DNA of 64,000 bases. It comes from Ferdinandcohnia humi_A. GTDB lineage: Bacteria > Bacillota > Bacilli > Bacillales > Bacillaceae_L. Positions 52,413-60,877 of this stretch are shown here, in pieces. The position numbers were made by a program, and so were the translations under genes. Where the stretch lies: NCBI GenBank assembly GCA_047608075.1, contig JBLKRX010000017.1:1-64000 (forward strand), written 5' to 3'. The notes under the pieces were generated by a model, which ran no database searches, had not been told where the DNA came from, and saw nothing but the letters and a program-made list of their open reading frames with translations. Every line of letters starts with the position of its first letter. Positions within the stretch are counted from its first letter, which is position 1.

Positions 52413-53423
52413 ATGCCGTTGGAGATAGTTCGTAATGATTTGACGAAGATGAGTGTTGATGCGATTGTAAATGCTGCGAATACGGAATTAAAGATGGGTG
52501 GAGGTGTTTGCGGTGCTATATTTCGGGCTGCGGGAGCTACTGAACTACAGGAAGCCTGTGAAGAAATCGGTGGATGCCAGGTCGGGCAAGCCGTACTCAC
52601 CGAAGCGTTCCGCTTACCTTCAAAATATATCATTCATACATCAGGACCAGTTTGGCGAGGTGGTTCTCAAAAGGAAGGAGATCTGTTAAGATCTTCCTAC
52701 CAAAATTCTTTGGAGCTAGCTCTAAATCATAAATGTAAATCAATCGCTTTTCCGCTGATATCTACTGGAATCTATGGTTACCCGAAGGAGGAGGCATTCC
52801 AAATCGCGGTTTCCACTATCAGTTCATTTTTATTACAGCATGACATGCTCGTATATCTCGTCGTGTTTGATAAAGCATCCTTTGGCTTGAGCCAAAAGCT
52901 ATTCAACTCTATCCATCAATATATCGACGAACATTATGTTGAGGAAGTCGATATTACGTATAACCGTAGAGATGACAGGTTTATTATGGAGCAATTGCAA
53001 GATGTAAAAAGTAGTCAGCCTGATTTTTATGAAGATGAGGATTTAATAAGGCAAAGCAATTTAGTAGATTTGCTGGACCTACTTGAAGAATCCTTTTCGG
53101 AACGTTTGCTTCGTTTGATTGATGAAAGAGAAATGACTGATGTAGAGACATATAAGAAGGCAAATATCGATCGGAGACTGTTCTCAAAAATTAGAAATGA
53201 AAAAGACTACACACCAAAAAAGAAAACAGCGATCGCATTTGCTATTGCATTACAATTGAGTATCGATGAGACAAATGAGCTACTGTCGGCTGCAGGGTAT
53301 ACATTGTCGCATAGCAGTAAGTTTGATGTGATTATTCAATTCTTTATTCAACATGGTAACTACAATATTCATGAAATTAATGAAGCATTATTTGCGTTTG
53401 ACCAGCCTATACTCGGTGCTTAA
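52413..53423 (+). CDS. Macro-domain protein with HTH-like C-terminal domain
   Basis: A 336-residue protein. The macro domain (about 1-165) keeps the ADP-ribose pocket: VDAIVNAANTELKMGGGVCGAIF and PLISTGIYGYP, so it may bind or remove ADP-ribose. After a spacer, residues about 250-336 form a compact helical part (ANIDRRLFSKIRN, IAFAIALQLSIDETNELLSAAGY) like an XRE-type HTH. ATG 52413 follows GGAGGGGGAAGG. A vWA protein gene lies 87 nt downstream behind a terminator. A role in stress or ADP-ribose signalling is inference. Confidence 0.82.
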   Translation: MPLEIVRNDLTKMSVDAIVNAANTELKMGGGVCGAIFRAAGATELQEACEEIGGCQVGQAVLTEAFRLPSKYIIHTSGPVWRGGSQKEGDLLRSSYQNSLELALNHKCKSIAFPLISTGIYGYPKEEAFQIAVSTISSFLLQHDMLVYLVVFDKASFGLSQKLFNSIHQYIDEHYVEEVDITYNRRDDRFIMEQLQDVKSSQPDFYEDEDLIRQSNLVDLLDLLEESFSERLLRLIDEREMTDVETYKKANIDRRLFSKIRNEKDYTPKKKTAIAFAIALQLSIDETNELLSAAGYTLSHSSKFDVIIQFFIQHGNYNIHEINEALFAFDQPILGA

Positions 53424-53428
53424 AAAAT

Positions 53429-53455
53429 GTCGCTTTTAGAGCGACCTTTTTTGTT
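53429..53455 (+). terminator. Terminator after the macro-domain gene
   Basis: GTCGCT (53429-53434), loop TTTAG, AGCGAC (53440-53445) and a T-run. Confidence 0.8.
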
Positions 53456-53510
53456 TTACATCTTGTTATTCTTAGCTTGTAAATCATAAAGAGAGCGGAG
53501 GAAAACAAGG

Positions 53511-54152
53511 ATGAAAACAGAATTAGTATTTATTTTAGATAAAAGCGGTTCAATGGCTGGACTTGAGGAAGATACGATTGGTGGGTACAATGCAATGCTG
53601 ATGAAGCAAAAAAAGGCAGAAGGAGAAGCCTATATTACGACAGTACTATTCAATCATCATTACGAATTATTGCATGACCGTATCAATGTTAGAGGTATTT
53701 CTCCAATAACAGAAAACGATTATGAGGTTGGTGGAACTACTGCACTACTGGATGCGATTGGATCGACCATTCAAAAAATCAACAATGTTCAAAAGCGAAC
53801 GAGTAAGGAGGAACGAGCTGACAAGGTTCTATTTGTAATTACAACGGATGGTATGGAAAATGCCAGTCGGGAATATACAGCAGATAAAATAAAGAAAATG
53901 ATAGAAAATCAAAAAACAAAGTATGGTTGGGATTTCATGTTCCTAGGTGCGAATATCGACGCCATCTCAACGGCTGCGCAATATGGAATCGATGAGGACT
54001 TTGCAGTGGATTACCATGCTGATGCGGTAGGTACGAAATTGAATTATGAGATGCTTAGCGAAGCTGTAACAAATCTTCGCAGCGGGAAAAAAATAGACCG
54101 AAGCTGGAAAGAAGGCATTGAACGAGATTATAATCGTCGTTCAAGAAACTAA
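53511..54152 (+). CDS. von Willebrand factor A domain protein
   Basis: A 213-residue cytosolic vWA protein. The metal-ion adhesion site is complete: DKSGSM near residue 10, a Thr in GGTTALLDAIG near 78, and TTDGMEN near 117. Such proteins bind partners through a metal ion. There is no signal peptide. GCGGAGG precedes the ATG. It lies just after the macro-domain gene, with a terminator between, and ends 5 nt before repeat copy 8. Confidence 0.85.
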   Translation: MKTELVFILDKSGSMAGLEEDTIGGYNAMLMKQKKAEGEAYITTVLFNHHYELLHDRINVRGISPITENDYEVGGTTALLDAIGSTIQKINNVQKRTSKEERADKVLFVITTDGMENASREYTADKIKKMIENQKTKYGWDFMFLGANIDAISTAAQYGIDEDFAVDYHADAVGTKLNYEMLSEAVTNLRSGKKIDRSWKEGIERDYNRRSRN

Positions 54153-54156
54153 ATGG

Positions 54157-54220
54157 ACCGAGGGGACGGTTCTTGTGGTATTCGAACCACAAGAACCGTC
54201 CCCTTGGTTACTTTGGTTAC
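54157..54220. repeat. Palindromic repeat, copy 8 (compensated variant)
   Basis: GGGGACGGTTCTTGTGGT (54162-54179) and ACCACAAGAACCGTCCCC around ATTCGA. Relative to other copies both arms carry the matching change C-G to G-C, so pairing is kept. The right edge has CTTGGTTAC followed by CTTTGGTTAC. Confidence 0.85.
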
Positions 54221-54290
54221 AATCCTAAAAAAGGAGAATCCTGTCACTTTGTAGAATATTTGTTGTATCTAAATATGAAGGTGTGCAGAC

Positions 54291-55088
54291 ATGAAAAATA
54301 ATATTTTTGCTTTTTTGCTTACATATGGTATTCTTAGCCTTTATTTTAATCTGGTACCGATCTTGTTTCTGATGAATGACTTGATTCGATTTTTCCATAT
54401 CATTTTGTTCTTTCCATTTGCTTTTCTTTTAGCAAAGCTGTTTTATGGTCGAGGATTGGACAGTTTTGGATTTGTTTTTCCCAGAGGATGGGGGAGAAAT
54501 TTAGTAGTAGGGCTTTTAACCGGAGCTTTTTTTTGGACACTTCTTTTTGGAATATATATTGCTACTGACAAAATAGAATATATAGGAATAAAGTCTCCTA
54601 CTGAGAGTATCGTACCAATCGCAATTCTTCTCTTTGGGTTTGGAACAGGATCCCTAATTAATGACATGCTAGTTCGAGGACTTGTTTTTCATCACTTTTT
54701 GGGGAAATACCCTGTACCTGTAGTCTTTCTAATTTCGCTTTTGTTGTATGCATTTGATGATATTTGGTATGCAGGGTTTAGTTTACAGAATACCATCTTT
54801 TCAATCATCCTTGGGCTAAGTCTCACCTTTACCTATTACAAAACAAAATCAATATGGGCAAATACAGGAATTCATTTCGGGCTGAATATCATTTACGGCC
54901 TTTTTTATGGAGTCACTGGGAACCCGGGAGATGGTGTTATCCTATTTACCAATGGAACAAACGTAAGTCTCTGGACGAATTGGATATCAACTATTATCTC
55001 ATTATTGATGTTCGTAGTACTTCTATTGACGATACACTTTTATACTGTTCCTATCAAGCGTAGTAAAAACGGTATCGTTGAACTATAA
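54291..55088 (+). CDS. CPBP-like membrane protein, catalytic motif degenerate
   Basis: A 265-residue protein with about eight membrane helices, resembling the CPBP/ABI (CAAX-protease-like) family. The place of the EExxxR motif reads NDMLVR (SLINDMLVRGLVFHHFLG), so the catalytic Glu pair is lost. The motif with His near the end (NTGIHFGLNIIYG) is kept. Probably not an active protease. It may be a scaffold or immunity-type protein. The start lies about 70 nt after repeat copy 8. Confidence 0.7.
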   Translation: MKNNIFAFLLTYGILSLYFNLVPILFLMNDLIRFFHIILFFPFAFLLAKLFYGRGLDSFGFVFPRGWGRNLVVGLLTGAFFWTLLFGIYIATDKIEYIGIKSPTESIVPIAILLFGFGTGSLINDMLVRGLVFHHFLGKYPVPVVFLISLLLYAFDDIWYAGFSLQNTIFSIILGLSLTFTYYKTKSIWANTGIHFGLNIIYGLFYGVTGNPGDGVILFTNGTNVSLWTNWISTIISLLMFVVLLLTIHFYTVPIKRSKNGIVEL

Positions 55089-55104
55089 AAGGGGGGCGCT
55101 TTAC

Positions 55105-55296
55105 ATGAAAGCAAAAGAATGCCCAAAGTGCGGGTCAAAGGCAATAGGAACAGGAAAACAGACTGGATACTCCGTTATGTATCCAGTTAACAAGATGAGT
55201 TTAGGGTCAGATATCGTTTTTTCTATATGTGTTAGCTGTGGATTTATCATTGAAAGCTATGTAACGAAGCCAGAAAAGTTTAAGGACACGATGTAG
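55105..55296 (+). CDS. Small zinc-ribbon-like protein
   Basis: A 63-residue protein with two Cys pairs (CPKCGSKAIG at residues 5-8 and ICVSCGFIIESY near 44-47), a likely zinc ribbon. ATG 55105 is chosen because AAAAGGGGGGCG is directly upstream. It follows the CPBP-like gene by 16 nt and precedes the DinB gene by 28 nt, so the three may be one transcript. Confidence 0.7.
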   Translation: MKAKECPKCGSKAIGTGKQTGYSVMYPVNKMSLGSDIVFSICVSCGFIIESYVTKPEKFKDTM

Positions 55297-55324
55297 TCTA
55301 AAATATCAAGAGAGGTGATTAAGT

Positions 55325-55816
55325 ATGATGGAGGAAAACAACAAAACGAGGGAAGTACTTTTACAAGCCGTAGAGGGACTATCAGATGATCAGTTAAATC
55401 AACAGGTTGTGGAAGGTAAATGGTCAATCATGCAGGTCTTGGAACATCTTAATCTATTAGAAAAGGTTGTTTCTCATATGATTCGAAGCCAGCTTGAGAA
55501 TGAGACGGATACTGCCGTAGAAGCTAAGCCAATCGAGGAGCTAACACTGAATCGAAGCATAAAAATCGAGGCACCATCCTTTCTTATTCCTTCCAATGAC
55601 TATATTACGTTGGAAGATATGAAAGCGAGACTTCTTAAGTCTAGAGCCAGACTTCTACAAGCAATAGAGGGAGTAGAACCTGCTTTACTACAGAAAAAAT
55701 CCTATCAGCACCCCAACTTTGGAGTTATAAACTTGCATCAATGGGTAAGTTTTGTCGGTTTACATGAAAGACGTCATTTACAGCAGATTGAGGAACTGAA
55801 AGAGAGGCTCTTCTAA
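55325..55816 (+). CDS. DinB-family protein
   Basis: A 163-residue four-helix-bundle protein of the DinB/YfiT type. The metal-binding His residues lie in KWSIMQVLEHLNLLEK and near the end in HQWVSFVGLHERRHLQQIEEL, the latter being the family hallmark. Members act as thiol-dependent transferases or are of unknown function. AGAGAGGTG precedes two adjacent ATGs; the first is listed. Followed by a clear terminator. Confidence 0.85.
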   Translation: MMEENNKTREVLLQAVEGLSDDQLNQQVVEGKWSIMQVLEHLNLLEKVVSHMIRSQLENETDTAVEAKPIEELTLNRSIKIEAPSFLIPSNDYITLEDMKARLLKSRARLLQAIEGVEPALLQKKSYQHPNFGVINLHQWVSFVGLHERRHLQQIEELKERLF

Positions 55817-55821
55817 ACGGT

Positions 55822-55855
55822 AAGCTAGTTCATTTAAATGGGCTAGCTTTTTTCT
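55822..55855 (+). terminator. Terminator after the DinB gene
   Basis: AAGCTAG (55822-55828) and CTAGCTT (55843-55849) with the inner palindrome CATTTAAATG, followed by a T-run. Confidence 0.8.
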
Positions 55856-56216
55856 TTAGGAGTCTTAGATTTTAAAATTATTAGCGAGAAACCAATAGTG
55901 TTTACAGACTAAAAAAATAGTCATTTTTACCCTCCAAAAATATCTCCTTTCCTCCTAGTTGTACCCACAAAACCCTCCATTCGGACCAATGAAAAAGAGC
56001 CTCAAGGTACGCTATAATAGCAGTATGAATAGTAAAAATATTCAACTCCACTAACAGGAGGTGACTCCCAAAACACACATATCTACTGGTCTCGTAAAGT
56101 AAAGCCATCTTCCTTACCGCTTGCACTCAGTCCATCTAATTCATCTACTCTATCTCCAGCAACTATCGGCAACTCCATATTCTTATCTACATACTAAAAA
56201 GAAATGAGGGATTTTA
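55856..56216. other. Gap before the subtilase gene
   Basis: An open frame of 74 codons exists on the minus strand (56126-55902) but looks like chance. No RNA or repeat was seen. The subtilase promoter should be here. Confidence 0.4.
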
Positions 56217-57470
56217 TTGAAAGTAATTTCTAAGGCGTTCCCAATTTTTCTAAGTCTTCTACTCTTTTATTCTATTTTTGCAGTAAGTGTATTTGCTGCA
56301 TCTCCTCAAGATGTAACCTCCAATAATGAACTGAGGGTCTTAATCCAACCGTTAAATAAAAATGATAAATCCAAATTAAAGTCTACCTACGGAGCTCGCT
56401 GGGACTTTGAATCACTAGGATTTACAACTACCGTGAATGAAAACCAGTATCAAGCTTTATTGAAAAATAAAAACGTAAAGGTATCAGTAGTTGATACGTT
56501 ATCTATTGCTGCAAAGCCACAACCAAGTACCGGTGCGACGCCATCAGACCAAACTCCTTGGGGAATTGAAGCAATCTATGATAATTCTAGCATTGCTTCA
56601 ACAGACGGTGGAGTGAATGTTAGAGTCGCAGTTTTAGATACAGGAACATTTATTGCTCATCCTGATTTAAAAGCAAATGCAGAGCAATGTAAAGATTTTA
56701 GCCAAAGTAAATCACCGATTGTAAATGGCAAATGTGATGATAAGAATGGCCATGGCACACATGTTGCTGGTACAGTACTAGCAAATGGTGGTGCGGGTAA
56801 CGGAATCTATGGAGTAGCACCGGATGCAAAGCTTTGGGCCTATAAAGTATTGGGTAACAGCGGGTTCGGATATTCAGACGATATTGCAGGAGCAATTCGC
56901 CATGCTGCTGACGAAGGGAAGAAGAATGGCGTTAAAGTAGTCATCTCAATGTCTCTAGGTTCAAGCTCAAAGGATTCGTTAATTGCGGATGCTGTCACAT
57001 ATGCCGTTGCCAATGGTGCGTTGGTTGTTGCAGCTGCAGGTAATGATGGACCTGCTCCAAATACAATTGGATTCCCAGGTGGTCTTCATGATGTTATCGC
57101 AGTCGCAGCTTTAGAGAATGTACAGCAAAATGGATCATATCGAATTGCTGATTTTTCATCTAGAGGTAATCCTACTTCTGCTGGTGATTTTGTAATCGGG
57201 GAAAGAGATGTTGAATTATCGGCGCCAGGACGAGCGATAGAGTCCACATGGAGTGATGGCACATATAACACGATAAGTGGTACCTCAATGGCAACCCCAC
57301 ATATTTCAGGATTGGCAGCAAAAATCTGGGCGGAAAACCCTACTATGACAAACCATCAACTTCGTGTAGAACTACAAAATCGTGCGAAAAGCAATGATAT
57401 TACTGCAGGTCAATATGCAGGCACTGGCGACGATATCGCCTCAGGCTTTGGCTTTCCGTTAGCAAAATAA
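56217..57470 (+). CDS. Secreted subtilisin-like serine protease (S8)
   Basis: A 417-residue extracellular protease. Signal peptide (about 1-27, ending VSVFA-A), an inhibitor_I9-like propeptide (about 30-100) and the S8 catalytic domain. The catalytic triad is Asp141 (VAVLDTG), His179 (NGHGTHVAGT) and Ser357 (SGTSMATPH), with the oxyanion Asn276 in AAGNDG. Cys158 and Cys173 could form a disulfide, uncommon in Bacillus subtilisins. The start is TTG with GAGGGA 6 nt before it. Single gene closed by a terminator. Confidence 0.92.
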   Translation: MKVISKAFPIFLSLLLFYSIFAVSVFAASPQDVTSNNELRVLIQPLNKNDKSKLKSTYGARWDFESLGFTTTVNENQYQALLKNKNVKVSVVDTLSIAAKPQPSTGATPSDQTPWGIEAIYDNSSIASTDGGVNVRVAVLDTGTFIAHPDLKANAEQCKDFSQSKSPIVNGKCDDKNGHGTHVAGTVLANGGAGNGIYGVAPDAKLWAYKVLGNSGFGYSDDIAGAIRHAADEGKKNGVKVVISMSLGSSSKDSLIADAVTYAVANGALVVAAAGNDGPAPNTIGFPGGLHDVIAVAALENVQQNGSYRIADFSSRGNPTSAGDFVIGERDVELSAPGRAIESTWSDGTYNTISGTSMATPHISGLAAKIWAENPTMTNHQLRVELQNRAKSNDITAGQYAGTGDDIASGFGFPLAK

Positions 57471-57473
57471 TAG

Positions 57474-57515
57474 AAAAAAACGGCTAAACTGTGATCAGCA
57501 AATTAGCCGTTTTTT
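57474..57515. terminator. Bidirectional terminator
   Basis: A-run, CGGCTAA (57481-57487), loop, TTAGCCG (57503-57509), T-run. It lies between the convergent protease and ArsR genes. Confidence 0.85.
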
Positions 57516-57522
57516 ATGTTAA

Positions 57523-57840
57523 TTATTCCACTTCACTTATCTTATCCAAGAGTGAAATGGTATCAACAAGGTGATTGTTGAAGATTTGTTTTGCTACGGA
57601 GAGAAGTTCTACAATCATCGGGTCTCGTAAGGTGTAGATGACACGATTGCCGTCCTTTGTTCCGGTGACAATATTTTTCGCACGAAGAATCGTTAATTGC
57701 TGAGATACAGCAGATCCTTCGCTACCGATGAGGCTTTGAATTTCGTTTACATTTTTATCGCCTTCTGCTAGCAACTCAAGGATTCTGATCCTTAATGGGT
57801 GTGCAAGGGCTTTGAAAAAGTCAGCTTTGAATTGCTGCAT
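57523..57840 (-). CDS. ArsR-family transcriptional regulator
   Basis: A 105-residue winged-helix repressor: ALAHPLRIRILELLAEG, VNEIQSLIGSEGSAVSQQLTILRAKNIV and GNRVIYTLRD are typical. No obvious metal-binding Cys cluster is seen, so the signal may not be a metal. ATG 57840 is chosen because AGGTGA is 8 nt upstream; GTG 57852 overlaps that box. It lies 30-40 nt after the SulP transporter gene and is probably in its operon. Confidence 0.88.
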   Translation of the reverse strand: MQQFKADFFKALAHPLRIRILELLAEGDKNVNEIQSLIGSEGSAVSQQLTILRAKNIVTGTKDGNRVIYTLRDPMIVELLSVAKQIFNNHLVDTISLLDKISEVE

Positions 57841-57883
57841 TTCTAAGTTCACCTGATTTCCTCACTTTCTAAAAAAAGAAAAG

Positions 57884-59647
57884 CTAGTTACTATGTTGAT
57901 AGACTGTTTTCTTTTCTATGAAATTATCGGTTGTGCCGGAAAGTGCTGTACATTCTTTAAAAGCAAAATGCCTACAGCCTAGACACTTGTTTGTATTAAG
58001 CTGTGTGAGTGCATAGTTTATTGCGTCCCCAGTATGTTCAAAAAAGTGTTTTTCTCCAACAAAATCATATAATCCCGTCTTCATGATTACCTTTTTCGGC
58101 TGAGACTTTATACCTGATATTACTACTATACCATGCTTTGAAAAGTCCTTAACAATGCTTGATAAGCGTGCTTCTCCTGTTGTATCCATAAAAGGAACTC
58201 TTCCCAGACGTAGAAGAAGGATCTTCGGTCTGTAGTTAATGGTACTCATTATGGATTGTTCAAATGCTTGTGCGGCACCGAAAAACAAAGGGCCCTCGAC
58301 ATTATAAATACTGATTTGTGGACAATCATGGGAATCAGTAACAACATGACTTTCCACTTTTTCGTGCTTATTGGCTGGGTTTGGTAAAACCTTTTCTGTC
58401 ACTATTATATCACCCATACGTTTTGTGAAGATAATAACTGCTAAAATAAGGCCAACTTCTACTGCAACTGTTAAATTCACAAACACTGTTAATAAAAACG
58501 TAACGAGTAAGACAATTGAGTCCTCAGACTTGGTTTGAAGAACATGGTAAAATACTCGGCGTTCACTCATGTTCCACGCTACTACCATCAGAATCGGTGC
58601 CATACTCGCCAACGGGATTTTAGAGGCAAAAGGAGCAAACAAAAGTAGAACGAGAAGTACTACCATCCCATGAACCACACCTGAAATTGGGGATGTTGCC
58701 CCCGTCTTAATATTTGTCGCAGTACGTGCAATAGCACCTGTAGCAGGAATTCCCCCGAATAATGGAGTTACGATATTTGCAATACCTTGGCCAACTAACT
58801 CGCGATTGCTATTGTGTTTACTGTTTGTCATTCCGTCAGCTACGACAGCCGATAATAAGGATTCAATCGCTCCTAAAATCGCAATAACAAAAGCAGGTCG
58901 AAGGAGCTGTACGATTTTTTCATAGGAGATGTCAGGTACTTGAAAGCTCGGTAGATTACTAGGAATATCTCCATAGGTTGAACCGATTGTTGCAACTTGT
59001 GTTGGATAAAAAATAGTAGCGATACCTGTTGAAACAATCAAAGCTATTAGTGAACCTGGTATTTTTGGAAAGAACCTTGGCGTAAGTAGTAACACAGCCA
59101 AGCAAATGATGGCAGTTAAAACGCTATATCTATTTATTTCTCCCATATGAAGTACAATTTCATGCATATTGTCTAAAAACAATTCATGTTTTTCTACATT
59201 AGAAAGACCTAAAAAATTTGGGATTTGGCCAACAAATATAATGACCGCAATACCTGATGTGAAACCAATTGTGACGGGTCTTGGAATAAACTTTATTAAT
59301 GAACCTAATCGAAAGACCCCCATTAAAAAGAGAATGATTCCCGCCATAAATCCAGCAATTAATAGATTTTCATAACCATAGGTAGCAACAACACCAAAGA
59401 GGACTGGAATAAATGCCCCGGTCGGTCCACCTATTTGAAATTTGGAACCTCCTAATAAGGAAATAAGAATACCTGCGATAATGGTGGTGTATATCCCATA
59501 CTCTGGTTTTACACCTGATGCAATCGCAAACGCCATGCCAAGCGGAATAGCGATTATACCTACTACGACACCAGATATTAAATCCTTTTGAAAAGATTGG
59601 AAAGAATAACCTTTATATCTACCTGTAAAAAACCACTTCTGACTCAT
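57884..59647 (-). CDS. SulP-family anion transporter with STAS domain
   Basis: A 587-residue transporter for inorganic anions (sulfate or bicarbonate in the family). About twelve membrane helices (about 20-425), with AIPLGMAFAIASGVKPEYGIYT and GGIPATGAIARTATNIKTGATSPISG, then a cytosolic STAS domain (about 455-560, PFMDTTGEARLSSIVKDF). The tail is Cys-rich (NKCLGCRHFAFKEC), which is unusual and could sense redox or bind metal. AAGGAAGG precedes the ATG. The ArsR gene follows and likely controls the pair. Confidence 0.9.
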   Translation of the reverse strand: MSQKWFFTGRYKGYSFQSFQKDLISGVVVGIIAIPLGMAFAIASGVKPEYGIYTTIIAGILISLLGGSKFQIGGPTGAFIPVLFGVVATYGYENLLIAGFMAGIILFLMGVFRLGSLIKFIPRPVTIGFTSGIAVIIFVGQIPNFLGLSNVEKHELFLDNMHEIVLHMGEINRYSVLTAIICLAVLLLTPRFFPKIPGSLIALIVSTGIATIFYPTQVATIGSTYGDIPSNLPSFQVPDISYEKIVQLLRPAFVIAILGAIESLLSAVVADGMTNSKHNSNRELVGQGIANIVTPLFGGIPATGAIARTATNIKTGATSPISGVVHGMVVLLVLLLFAPFASKIPLASMAPILMVVAWNMSERRVFYHVLQTKSEDSIVLLVTFLLTVFVNLTVAVEVGLILAVIIFTKRMGDIIVTEKVLPNPANKHEKVESHVVTDSHDCPQISIYNVEGPLFFGAAQAFEQSIMSTINYRPKILLLRLGRVPFMDTTGEARLSSIVKDFSKHGIVVISGIKSQPKKVIMKTGLYDFVGEKHFFEHTGDAINYALTQLNTNKCLGCRHFAFKECTALSGTTDNFIEKKTVYQHSN

Positions 59648-59903
59648 GTTCAGCCTTCCTTTTAATAATAGAATATCTGATTATTTGAATATAGATACAT
59701 AGAATCTACTCCTTTATTAAGATAAAGTCAAAGTATTTTTTAATGTTAGCATCTCTTATTAAAAACCAAGTGTAACAATGGAATTATAAAAATTCGCAGC
59801 AATAAATGAAGGGGGAAGGGCGCTAAAAAGTAAGTAGTCAAAATTTTACCCCTATTCCGTCAATTTTGTTGCCTGCATAATCAAAGGGCAGCATTTATAA
59901 TAA

Positions 59904-59917
59904 AGAAAGCGGTTACA
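59904..59917 (+). promoter_or_regulatory. cre-like CcpA site
   Basis: AGAAAGCGGTTACA is close to the consensus cre TGAAAGCGNTWNCA, with one edge mismatch. It lies just after a TATAAT (59896-59901) and 18 nt before the ABC importer start, as expected for glucose repression of a sugar operon. Confidence 0.6.
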
Positions 59918-59935
59918 CTTTTAGGTGGTGATGAA

Positions 59936-60877
59936 GTGGAGACGAAAGGTGAGGTAAAAGAATTACAGATTCATAGCGCACCGAGAACCGAGTACAAAAG
60001 AAACATCAAATGGAAAAATGCTCTGTCGTTCATTGCGTTTGTTGGGCCTGCACTTTTATTTTTTCTTGTGATTCAAATTATCCCGTTCTTTATGGGAATC
60101 TATTATTCCTTCACCTCTTGGAATGGGATCAGTGCAGCAGTTGAATGGGTAGGACTTGAAAATTACATCAAGATTTTTACCAATGATAAAAAGTTCTTTA
60201 ATTCCTTTTTGTTTACAACGAAGTTTATGATTGCTGCTGTTATTATTAGTAATCTTTTAGGATTTGCATTAGCGTTAATGCTTAATGGGGCTCTAAAAAC
60301 AAAGAACCTCATGCGAACCGTATTTTTTATGCCAAATGTTATCGGTGGTTTATTACTGGGATTTATCTGGCAGTTTATCTTCGTAAAAGGATTTGCATCG
60401 ATTGGCAAATTAACCGATATCGGAGTGTTTAAGCTAGCCTGGCTAGGTGATGAAGCTACTGCATTTTGGGGAATTGTTATTGTTTTTGCATGGCAGACAG
60501 CAGGCTATATGATGATTATCTATATTGCAGCGTTGCAAGGAGTGGACAAATCCCTCATCGAAGCAGCAAGAATAGATGGGGCATCAAATTGGAACGTGTT
60601 AATAAAGATAATAGTACCTTTAATACTTCCTGCCTTTACAATCTGTTTCTTTTTAACGACGTCGATGGCCTTTAAGATCTTTGATATTAATATCTCGCTA
60701 ACGAATGGAGGACCATTTAACTCAACAGAGTCCGTAGCGATTAATATTTATCGAGAGGCATTCCAATTCAATAACTTTGGATTAGGTACTGCAAAGGCAA
60801 TCTTGTTCTTTGTAATTGTAGCTGCATTTACTACCGTTCAAGTCATTATGACGAAGCGGAAGGAGGTTGAGGTGTAA
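59936..60877 (+). CDS. Carbohydrate ABC transporter permease (MalF type)
   Basis: A 313-residue permease with six to seven helices and the EAA loop EAARIDGASNWNVLIKIIVPL, which contacts the ATPase. It starts at GTG after AGGTGGTGATG. It ends where the second permease begins (shared A). No ATPase is encoded here, so the importer probably uses a shared MsmX-type ATPase from elsewhere. The sugar is unknown. Confidence 0.92.
   Translation: METKGEVKELQIHSAPRTEYKRNIKWKNALSFIAFVGPALLFFLVIQIIPFFMGIYYSFTSWNGISAAVEWVGLENYIKIFTNDKKFFNSFLFTTKFMIAAVIISNLLGFALALMLNGALKTKNLMRTVFFMPNVIGGLLLGFIWQFIFVKGFASIGKLTDIGVFKLAWLGDEATAFWGIVIVFAWQTAGYMMIIYIAALQGVDKSLIEAARIDGASNWNVLIKIIVPLILPAFTICFFLTTSMAFKIFDINISLTNGGPFNSTESVAINIYREAFQFNNFGLGTAKAILFFVIVAAFTTVQVIMTKRKEVEV

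Noticed and set aside
28046..54220. CRISPR array
   Set aside because: The repeats are far apart, palindromic and irregularly spaced, with no spacer pattern and no cas genes.
55902..56126. 74-codon minus-strand ORF before the subtilase
   Set aside because: No ribosome binding site and low-complexity composition.
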